This document shows positions 56,591 through 64,000 of a stretch of DNA of 64,000 nt, piece after piece. The position numbers were made by a program, and so were the translations under genes. Under the pieces are notes generated by a model, which worked only from the letters and a program-made list of their open reading frames with translations, did not search any database and had not been told where the DNA came from. Source of the DNA: Ceratodon purpureus (Eukaryota > Streptophyta > Bryopsida > Pseudoditrichales > Ditrichaceae); assembly GCA_014871385.1 (NCBI GenBank), contig CM026426.1, positions 42,979,363 to 43,043,362 on the forward strand, in the 5' to 3' direction. Position 1 is the stretch's first letter. Every line of letters starts with the position of its first letter.

Positions 56591-57244
56591 CATTCTAAGC
56601 GCCTGGTAGAAGATTGGAGATATAGAATCATGCATTGAGAGAGAACTAAAGGAAGAGTGGGAATAAGAAGTGAGGTGATGATGATTAATCCGGAACTCAT
56701 TTATGTTGGTATCACTTCATGTGCCATCTGTTAGGTAAGAGCGACATTGATGATGTCAAATCAGATTAGTAAAGTTGTTAAGCATTGGCGTTAAGCAAGA
56801 AGACGGCTGAGAGAAATATTGTTGGCTAGATTAGCATGAAATTCAAATCAATTACTCTTTATTCAAATACAAACACAAGTAGCTGGCGCAGTGCAGAGAA
56901 AATATGTCTTTTGGATCAGAGGGACACTTTTACGCCGTCATTTGCAAATTGTAAAAGCGGAAAAAGATAGACATGACTGACATGGAGCTTACAAACTAAT
57001 CTCCTCAACAACTCGACACAGTATTAAAAAAAGAATATGCAACTGCGTAACTGATAAGGGAGAAACGAATGACGGCCACCTACACCAAATGCAGGATTGG
57101 TAGCTTTAATATTATTAAGAAATAGGAATGCCACTTTCCAGTGATACATGTCCATGCTTATAGAATTAAATAAGTGGAAGTGATATAACAAGTAATTCTA
57201 AGGTCATGGTCCTAGCAGAGTGTCAATACTCCTCCTAATTCAGA
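56591..57244. other. non-coding interval within the MULE region
   Basis: No coding segment is supported; it may be an intron or 5' leader of the minus-strand element. Confidence 0.3.
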
Positions 57245-57713
57245 CCAATAATCAAACGTGGCGGCCTCGCTTGGACGTATCATTTTCGCGCATATTGGCC
57301 CTACTATTCTTTTGGGATCCAGGGTCCACATCTACAATTGCCGAACATCCCTTCATCTGAAGCTTGCGTCCTTTACGACTGCGGTGTACCACGTAGACAG
57401 AGCTCTTGTGTACGTTCCCGATTGAATGATCCCAACATCAGCATAGGCATGCTTCTTCCTGGAATCAGATTCATCGACGTGAGCATCATCTAACGTCACG
57501 CGTGGTAGCCTCAACGCAAGGATGTACATGGGACTTCAAAATAGGAGAATGTAATGAAGTAGGAAGAGGATCAGGAGGAGGTGAGACGTGGCCTTCATCA
57601 CTAGCTTTCGGAATAGGCTCGAAAGGGCCTTGGAAATCGTCAATTGAAAACACTAATGGCATGGCATCCTCGTCCAAGGGGGAACTAGACCGCTTGGCTC
57701 CCTTCGCGTCCAT
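57245..57713 (-). pseudogene. basic N-terminal ORF, probably part of the MULE
   Basis: ORF 57713-57486 begins MDAKGAKRSSSPLDEDAMPL in a good start context. After a frame change near 57490 the same strand continues with DDAHVDESDSRKKHAYADVG. A further frame then gives SRKGRKLQMKGCSAIVDVDP, and the next residues are rich in Arg and Asn. No domain is recognised. Its position and strand suggest the first exon or a leader ORF of the MULE, with about 650 bp of non-coding sequence between. Confidence 0.4.
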
Positions 57714-57974
57714 GGTGAGATGTGCGAAAAGTACAACCAGAGCGTTGACGATGAGAGAAAGAACTAATTGGTATGGGTCCTTATATTACCACTGATAATT
57801 CATTCGTGGACTAAGAGGATTTGACATCCACGGAACTGTTCATCTGAACTCTGATTTTAAATATATGTCCAGAAGGGTAGAGTATAAGTACTGAAGCGTG
57901 GTCTCGAGCACGGCATTAGAGAGCGTGTAGAGTCAGTTGTTATGGTTGGGAATTTCTCTTGAGTTCTGCACACA

Positions 57975-58838
57975 TGACGGCAAAAAAGTCAAAAGATGTA
58001 GGAATAGAGATGTCAGTACCTAAGAGTAGCAAAAAGAGAGGGCAAACTTATAAGTTTCCGAGCGGTAAGCAGAAAACTGCTGCAGTAGCGAAAAAGGAAA
58101 AAAAAAAGTGGAAGGTGATAGCATAGACAGAACTCTTAGGACTCTAATGTATGAGGAAGTCTCTGAACAAGGGACACAGTCATTTTGATTAGAAAGGGTG
58201 GAGGAGGATGCACCTGAGTTTGAAACACCACGTACTGGGAAGAGTGCGGCGGGAAGGAACCAAGCAGTCTCATCCGGGCGAGCACTTGAGTACAGTGACG
58301 TGGGGTTGAAGGATTACAACCTAGGGTTTAGGGGAGGAGGAAAGAGGAAGTCCTGTGAGTGTGCCCTCATTGAGAGTGAGGAAGAGGTTTTGGTTGAGGT
58401 AAGTAGAGTGTGATCATCTTGTCCCTAATCCCATTCTCATGAGTCGCCTTGTGTATAATCATTGTCGTCTTCTTCCCCAGTATAAGGCTGCGTTGGAGGT
58501 TGCGAGTATGGATATTCTTCTTTGTAAACGCAAGTCTTTCTTCACTGCATTTGTTTGTAAGTGAGAAGTTATAGAGTCGACTGTGTTGAGTTAATGAGAG
58601 ATGGCAGAAGAAATAACTAGAGACTTGGGTGCGCTTATAACACTCGAAGGGTCAGATAGTAGTGACGAGAAGGAGAGCACTAGTCCATCTCGGTCCAATG
58701 TGGGTTCACAAGAAATGTCGGGGGGAGTGCGTAGCACGTCACGAGGGAAGGGGAAGGCGAAGCAAAAGTCAGGCGACGCATTTGCTTCAACTCAAACTGC
58801 GAGGGATCGTCCGTGATGGAGGAAGGGGGGACAGAGGA
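57975..58838 (+). pseudogene. unrecognised Lys/Ser-rich spliced pseudogene
   Basis: The ATG at 57975 starts MTAKKSKDVGIEMSVPKSSK, a basic N-terminus. At an A-run (58101-58110) the frame shifts, and the continuation VEGDSIDRTLRTLMYEEVSE passes over a TGA at 58186-58188 into EEDAPEFETPRTGKSAAGRN. A donor GAG|gtaagt (58398/58399) and acceptor ttccccag (ending 58480) join in phase to YKAALEVASMDILLCKRKSF, with a second donor after it. A later segment from 58601 (MAEEITRDLGALITLEGSDS) is Ser-rich and reads over a TGA at 58814-58816 to an AGG|gtaagt donor. I recognise no domain. The single-strand order suggests a nuclear, DNA-binding-type or disordered protein, possibly a relative of the gene downstream. 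Confidence 0.4.
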
Positions 58839-58993
58839 GGTAAGTATTGGAGAGACATTCCTATGAACTTGTGCATCGTCGTCAGAATTATTGTCTGTAT
58901 CAGTTCGTATTGAGAAATTACTATTAAGAGTGTCTGTGTGAGTGCGCGAGCAGTGGGCCCGCGGGTGAGCATTTAAGAGGGGGGGGTGCGGGG

Positions 58994-59000
58994 TATAAAA
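58994..59000 (+). promoter_or_regulatory. TATA box of the ParB-methyltransferase gene
   Basis: A TATAAAA within a G-rich context (gggtataaaaggg) lies about 450 bp upstream of the chosen start codon. Transcription would begin near 59025-59030, leaving a G/T-rich leader to 59449. Confidence 0.6.
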
Positions 59001-59544
59001 GGGTGGGGGTACTGAGAGAAGCTCTTTTCTTTTGTTTCTTGCTGGAGGAGTCTGCGGTTTTCCGAGAGGGGTTTGGAGAGTAGTGTGGTGGTGGTGGAGA
59101 AGAGGTGATTGTGAGTATGAGTGTGTAGGGACAGGTTAAGACTCGGTATGGAGGGGGGTGATTTCGATTTTACAAGGAGGGAAGGAGGTAGTGAGGTTGA
59201 GGGTTTCTCTTGAGAGCTATACTGAGGCTTGTGGGGGAGGGTTTGCGGGTTTCTATGGAGGAAGGGGGTTGTATGGTTGAGGGTTTAGTTAGAGCTTCAC
59301 TCTAGGTGTTTGGAGGAAAGTTTGCGGGTTCTTGTTGTTGAGGGGGTGTTAGGAAGTTAGTTTGTGAGGGTTGTGGAGGAGTTCAAAAGTAAGGAAAAGG
59401 AGAGAGGTTTGTTGGTCTCTTTGGAGTAGTGACGTTCTTGTCTATGACAATGGACGAGCGAGAGTCTGTGGTTTCCGAGGGTTCGCAGGTAAGAGCGGCC
59501 ATAACAAATTATGTTTAGATCGGAGAGTGGGCAGTGGAAACACA

Positions 59545-59562
59545 TGTCTTGGATCCAAGACA
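59545..59562. repeat. GGATCC-centred palindrome in intron 1
   Basis: tgtcttggatccaagaca is a perfect 18-bp palindrome inside the proposed first intron (59489-59621), the simplest member of the family seen in later introns. Confidence 0.7.
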
Positions 59563-60909
59563 CATTTTTGTTGCTCAGAAAATTGGATGATTTAGGAATT
59601 CGGGATTGTTTTCTTGCGCAGAAATTCTGGAAAAATACTCATATTGTGTGCTTCAATCTGTATGGACAAATTACACCTTACGAGCCAGTGGACATGGATG
59701 CACCTCCACGCATTGGAGAGGGTGATGTTGATCCTGGCATTCATGTAACCATGGAGAGACTGCGGCAGAAAAGGAGGGGGAGAGGTCAAGAAGCAATGAC
59801 TGAAAGCCTTGAGAAACCCGTCTATGAGCTTGATATTCCTCTGTGTCGTATGATTCCAGTGACAAAGGTTCGCGGCGCATTAGCTCCTGACATAGAGAAG
59901 CTGAAGGCTGAGTTTGCTCACGGCTACAGACATGGGTCATCTGTTTTCTATGTGTCCACCCGAAGTTATCCAATGAAGACACAGGAGGTCACTAAAGAGC
60001 AGCGAGGCTTGTGGGATCCGATTTGGAGGGAGGCTGAGAAGACATTTGAGGAGAAGTTGAAGAGAACACCTGGTTTGGAGAAGTACTCAAACAAGATGTT
60101 TTACATCTGGGATGGTAATCACCGCTACAAGGCATGGAGTAGTGTCATCAAAGATTTTCATTCCCAAGATCCGAATCCAGCGTTTCATCCTAGCCTGAAG
60201 ACACATATTATATGTGTCACAGAGGAGAACAAGCAACAACTTCTGCATGCGATGACACAGTGGAAGAAGTAAGTTCTCTTCTAGGATTGTCTTTTATGGA
60301 AAGTTTTGGTTAATGTGAAGTACTAATCATCGGATTATTCAATATCAGGAAGAACGGATTCGATCATGTGAACCAACATTGGACACACGAGCTCCAAAGA
60401 GTCATGCAGTTTGGTAGTATGCCCTTCAACCAGTTGAGAGCTCTCATCCCTGTACGTGATTTTGAGAACAGTATGATAGATTGGAACCGTGCCACCAAGA
60501 ATAAAAAGTGGTACCATCTCACGGCGGATGCATTTTGCAACTTCTTGTATGAGGTATTATTTCAAGAAACTTCCACGTCTTCTAAAAAATTGATTAAAAT
60601 TGCATTGGAGTACCCATGGAAGTACTGATTATACCTCGTTTGCAGAGAGAGATTATCAATGCACAGGAAGCAGCAATGAAGATACATGACGACTCCTTAA
60701 TAACTCATGGTGAAAAGCGACAGGGGGACAGCAACATTCTCATTGAACGTGCAAATGCAGCGATAAAGGCTTGCAAGGCGCATCTGCACACTAAGATGGA
60801 CCGCTTACTAGCCATAGCGGATCCCAAGGATGGAGAGGGATTCATCAGAGACGTAAGGAGTTTTTAGTCTTCAACTCTGATTTCCTTTAAGTTTTTTGAG
60901 TTATTTGGC

Positions 60910-60971
60910 CTCTTTTGACCCTCCCAAAGGGTCTCTCGGATCCGAGGGACCCTTTGGGAGGGTCAAAAGAG
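60910..60971. repeat. GGATCC-centred palindrome 1 of intron 4
   Basis: A 62-bp inverted repeat with no loop: the left half starts ctcttttgaccctcccaaag, and the halves differ at a single position (a G-T wobble in RNA). The centre is ctcggatccgag. Confidence 0.95.
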
Positions 60972-61001
60972 ACCCAAAATGCCTCAATATTGTCATAATT
61001 G

Positions 61002-61069
61002 AGCACTTATAGGGGGCCCTTTAAGGTCTCTCGGATCCGAGAGACCTTAAAGGGCCCCCTATAAGTGCT
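61002..61069. repeat. GGATCC-centred palindrome 2 of intron 4, perfect
   Basis: A perfect 68-bp palindrome without spacer, from agcacttatagggggccc to its complement gggccccctataagtgct, centred on ctctcggatccgagag. Its arms differ completely from those of palindrome 1 outside the core. Confidence 0.97.
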
Positions 61070-61090
61070 AATTTATCATGATAAGTTAGC

Positions 61091-61150
61091 TTTTTTAAGG
61101 GGCCCTAAAACGTCTTTCAGATTCGAGAGACGTTTTAGAGCCCCTAAAAG
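61091..61150. repeat. GGATCC-type palindrome 3 of intron 4, degenerate
   Basis: Arms ggggccctaaaacgtct and agacgttttagagcccc pair around a decayed centre ttcagattcga, where the GGATCC core is mutated. A second small hairpin follows (gtgctaaaat ... atttttt agcac, 61150-61176). Confidence 0.8.
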
Positions 61151-61177
61151 TGCTAAAATATCACCATTTTTTAGCAC

Positions 61178-61240
61178 TTCTTTAGGGGCCTGAAACGTCT
61201 CTCGGATCCGAAAGACGTTTTAGGGCCCCCTAAAAAAACT
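61178..61240. repeat. GGATCC-centred palindrome 4 of intron 4
   Basis: Arms taggggcctgaaacgtct and agacgttttagggccccct pair with a few mismatches around ctcggatccgaa. The flank aatttatcatgata is repeated after both palindrome 2 (61070) and palindrome 4 (61240), so these modules arose by duplication. Confidence 0.85.
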
Positions 61241-61613
61241 AATTTATCATGATATTTGCAACATTTTTCTAAAATATGCGGATGTTATTGGTTTCCTTAG
61301 AGTTTCATGACGTTTTGACAGAAACTTCATTGATTTTGTGTACATTGAAGCCCATTTCAGCACGTTCAGAACCAAAACATAGATGAATCCCGAGAAGCTC
61401 CAACTGTTTGCCACTGCCAAAGTGCCGGCGAAATACAAGGAGAGATGGGTGCACTGGTGGAATATGACCAAAGAATCACGTGATTTATATAACTTTCCAA
61501 AGTATCCTGCATCTACAGGACAACTTCGTCCATGGGTTGAAGTTGCAGCTTTGTGGGCAGGAGTAAGTTCATCCTATTTATCATGTATTTGTGCTTATTT
61601 ATGCTACCTAAAT

Positions 61614-61637
61614 ATGTCTTTCGGATCCGAAAGACAT
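61614..61637. repeat. GGATCC-centred palindrome in intron 5
   Basis: atgtctttcggatccgaaag followed by acat is a perfect 24-bp palindrome within the intron 61563-61766. Confidence 0.9.
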
Positions 61638-63783
61638 TTTTCAATGCATAGATTTTCCTAAAATGTCTTCACGGAAGGTCATAGTCTTGCAATCAGATGA
61701 CGAGACTTAGCTATAACGGTGAATCGATTTACATGGGCTAACAATGAACATCATATTTCCTTGCAGCTTGAAAAAGAAACTGGGATTCAATATGCCCAAA
61801 TTATTGAAGACGAGGGAATTGTTATTCCACCTGAGGCACCTGCAATGGGTATTGTGTTGATAGATAAGTTCGTTAGCACAGGAGCTCTCAAAATTTGGAA
61901 GAAGGGGTTCGTAGAATTTCTTGGAAGGTATGGTGGGTTTGTGAAGAAGCATCCTTTCAATGAGCAAAAAGACACTAAGTTGGCTGTGAACTGGATGATT
62001 GTAAGGTATTTTTATGCGAAGCTTCTGAAGAAAGGTGCCATTACAGTTGATAACATTCCCATTCGGTTCTCCAAGTGGCTTGATACCTCCAGCCCCGACT
62101 GTATCTTCAACGATTATCAGAGAAAAAATTACTCTCGGCCTCACCTCCAAGAATGTCCGTGGTATCTCGAGCTCAAAAAGAAAGAGAAAGATCAAGACTC
62201 AGAGCGCGCCTACAGAGCCAAATGTAACAAGGAGACAGAGGAGATGGAGGCGCAAGGCATCAATATGCAGAATCCAACTCGGAGGAATTCATGTCTGAGA
62301 AAGATCGAGCAAAGTCACTCACAAAGAAACAGAGCGCAGAGAACAGGGCAGCAGCGAAGGCTCAGAGCGACAAGGAGAAGGCGCTAGCCAAGCAGAAGGC
62401 AGCTGAGGAAAAGGTCAACAATGAGAGACTTACTAAGCTTGTCAAGCAGAAGGGACTAAAAGGCGTTTTGGAGGATGAGGGATTTTTCCCTTCAGGAAGT
62501 AGCATGCCCTCTCAGCGATCGCAGGGAGTCTCTATTCTGCCCAGCCAGGTCCTTAGTCAGACATACTACTCTATCAAGTCCAAGGCCCGGGAAAATTACG
62601 ATCCCAATGTTCTGCTGATCAATAAGAGTGCACAACAGATTATGGACGACCTCAGCTTCAATAATGTAAGATCTTATAACGATTGGAAAGCCATCGGTCG
62701 TTTCATTGGTTTGCACTAGCAACAAAAGCGCCGCCAGTACAAGGGTGCCACTCTGGATGCCAAAGCAGTTGACCTTATCGTATTTGACGTTCCAGAGAAT
62801 TTGCCTGTGCCCTTCTTTGATGATGAAGACATTCCAGCATGGAATGTATTGCTGATTGATACAGATCTTGATTCCACAAAGTCAGAGTCTCCCTGGATCC
62901 ATAAACACTTTGAGTGGGCCAATGAGTGGATCGCAGACGATGGAGTAGTCCTTGTGTTTTATCCTGACAGTAAGTTCATTCTCTCGGAGTTGGAAGGATG
63001 GTCGGAGTGGGCGGGATTCAAGGTGTATCACAAGTGGATCGTCATGAACGACCTCAAGACGAATAGCCCTGATTTTCCAGATATACAGACGACGGTCACT
63101 AACGCTATGCTGTTCGCGTGAAATGAAGATGCCGCTTTAGACATTCTTGCTTCTCGATTCCATTTCTATGAGCAATCTGACCTTGAGGCTAAGGACGTTG
63201 ACATGGTTAATCTGGGTTTTTTGGTTAACAAGACAAACCAGGATAACTGGACAGTAAGAGAAGTCAGTGGTGGTCGATGGCGTGGTCCAGGTGAGAAGGC
63301 AGAAGACCTTTTCATCAAGTTGCTGGACCTTCTAACTCAAGAGGAGGACATAATTATGGACCTTACCGCATCTACAGGTAAACTTAAATTTCTTCATACT
63401 TGTTAATTTCATGGTTTCCTGATTCTTCCTATACATCTTAATTCTTATTTCTATTCCTTTTCCAGGCGCCTCTATCAAGGCCGACAGATATATGCACAGG
63501 CACCTCATTGCTCTCGAGGAGGACACGGGATCTTCACGATGAGATTCTGGTTCCACTTGTTCCGGAGCCTATCGAGGACAAATCGCCAGCCCCTACTCCT
63601 CCTCCAAAGAAACGAGGACCATCCAAACACGCTGAAGAGCCTCCTTCAAAGAAAGCTCCTAGACGCTCCTGTGAGTGATTACTATATTTCAACTGTAACT
63701 GTCATTTCTCTTTTCTAGAAGTATTTTTTTTGTCTCCATTTCAAACTCATTCTAATGGATATCTCGTTGCAGATATAAAGTGA

Positions 63784-64000
63784 ACGCACTGCACCTTTGG
63801 ATCCGCAAGTCAGCACCAGCTATGCCAATTTTCAATATCATAGCAATATTTTTACCGGATAATATCCACTATCTTCATATGTCTCTTACAGTTTAGGGGA
63901 TTACAGTTTGAGTTGCATAGATCTCTAAGACAATACTTTCAATATTACCTAGCCACAACAACAATGCTACATTATATTTTGTAATACCAATACTTCTATG
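63784..64000. other. 3' flank of the ParB-methyltransferase gene
   Basis: AT-rich sequence after the proposed TGA stop at 63781-63783, probably 3' untranslated or intergenic. No polyadenylation signal is clear, and no further gene begins before the window ends. Confidence 0.3.

Larger units (their letters stand above)
52958..57713 (-). mobile_element. MULE-type (Mutator-like) transposon gene region, decayed
   Basis: All recognisable pieces lie in order on the minus strand: a basic N-terminal part (57713-57245), a region with the zinc-finger-like block FGLKFRKSNCTGHLQC (about 55760), the transposase core (55620-54637), a middle exon, and a C-terminal exon with a SWIM finger (53355-53064). Splice sites fit: donor CTG|gtaagt at 54490/54489 and acceptor ctccaacag at 54404-54401, joining 54490 to 54400 in phase. 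I did not find terminal inverted repeats or the 9-bp target duplication, so the outer limits are only those of the coding remnants. A related fragment lies at 22.9-23.6 kb. Confidence 0.75.
59450..63783 (+). pseudogene. fusion of ParB-like domain and beta-class DNA methyltransferase-like domain, spliced, mildly degenerate
   Basis: Proposed exons: 59450-59488 (MDERESVVSEGSQ, context ACAATGG), 59622-60268, 60349-60553, 60646-60852, 61383-61562, 61767-63377, 63466-63670 and 63773-63783. All junctions are GT-AG and in phase; the total is about 1,035 codons. Exon 2 holds a ParB/sulfiredoxin-like domain with the motif DGNHRYKAW (60111 onward). The exon at 61767 ends in a methyltransferase-like domain whose parts follow beta-class order: VDLIVFDVPENLP at the place of catalytic DPPY (62786-62797), WANEWIADDGVVLVFYPDSK, then EKAEDLFIKLLDLL and IIMDLTASTGAS in place of the SAM-binding DPFxGSGT, and HLIALEED. 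Both key motifs are changed, so catalysis is doubtful. The tail is basic (PPPKKRGPSKH, SKKAPRRS), a likely nuclear signal. This copy has TAG 62717-62719, TGA 63119-63121 and frameshifts near 62250 and 63529, so it is a pseudogene of a longer-lived family. ParB plus methylase fusions are known from bacteria and phages. Confidence 0.65.

Noticed and set aside
60910-61240. CRISPR-like array (repeats with spacers)
   Set aside because: The common core is short and palindromic, the units are inverted repeats rather than direct repeats with unique spacers, and the host is a eukaryote.

Overview
This is nuclear DNA from a plant-lineage (streptophyte) eukaryote: genes have GT-AG introns, and recognisable fragments match plant families (PRL1-type WD40 protein, UDP-xylose 4-epimerase, mitochondrial PMH-type DEAD-box helicase). 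The mobile elements are also plant-type (CACTA/TNP2, hAT, MULE, Ty3/gypsy, LINE). The mix recalls large charophyte-alga or bryophyte genomes such as Chara, but that is an impression and not proved. No bacterial operon, CRISPR array, tRNA or rRNA was seen. Almost everything is transposon or transposon debris; I see no confidently intact housekeeping gene.

Layout. 0.8-6.1 kb: a CACTA transposase gene (TNP2) whose visible exons are open. 6.4-7.1 kb: two exons of a DEAD-box helicase. 7.9-9.3 kb: an unrecognised two-exon coiled-coil gene. 10.5-11.9 kb: a DUF7869-type transposase-like gene with one in-frame TAG; its 3' end is dispersed as repeats up to 16 kb among tandem repeats and small unknown ORFs. 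16.4-17.0 kb: a kinase C-lobe without N-lobe. 17.2-21.7 kb: a hAT transposase, split by one TAG, between two C-rich minisatellites. 22.9-23.6 kb: a MULE remnant. 23.6-42.4 kb: AT-rich and nearly gene-free, with a two-exon PRL1 fragment, a 178-bp TG repeat, a decayed minus-strand coding tract and an array of short hairpins. 42.5-42.9 kb: a fragment of UDP-xylose 4-epimerase. 42.9-51.3 kb: a 3'-truncated Ty3/gypsy element on the minus strand (5' LTR 50670-51280), with a 2462-bp non-autonomous CACTA element (44965-47426) inserted in gag and exactly delimitable. 51.3-52.4 kb: a LINE reverse transcriptase remnant. 53.0-57.7 kb: a minus-strand MULE with SWIM zinc finger. 58.0-58.9 kb: an unrecognised basic pseudogene. 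59.0-63.8 kb: the most unusual gene, a spliced fusion of a ParB-like domain with a beta-class DNA-methyltransferase-like domain, preceded by a TATA box and carrying palindromes centred on GGATCC in its introns.

Two patterns tie the window together. (1) About twenty in-frame stops in otherwise continuous frames are nearly all TAG or TGA, at places where CAG (Gln) or CGA (Arg) would fit, as expected for C-to-T decay at methylated CHG and CG sites. (2) A family of palindromes keeps a core near TCGGATCCGA while its arms differ from copy to copy and stay self-complementary.
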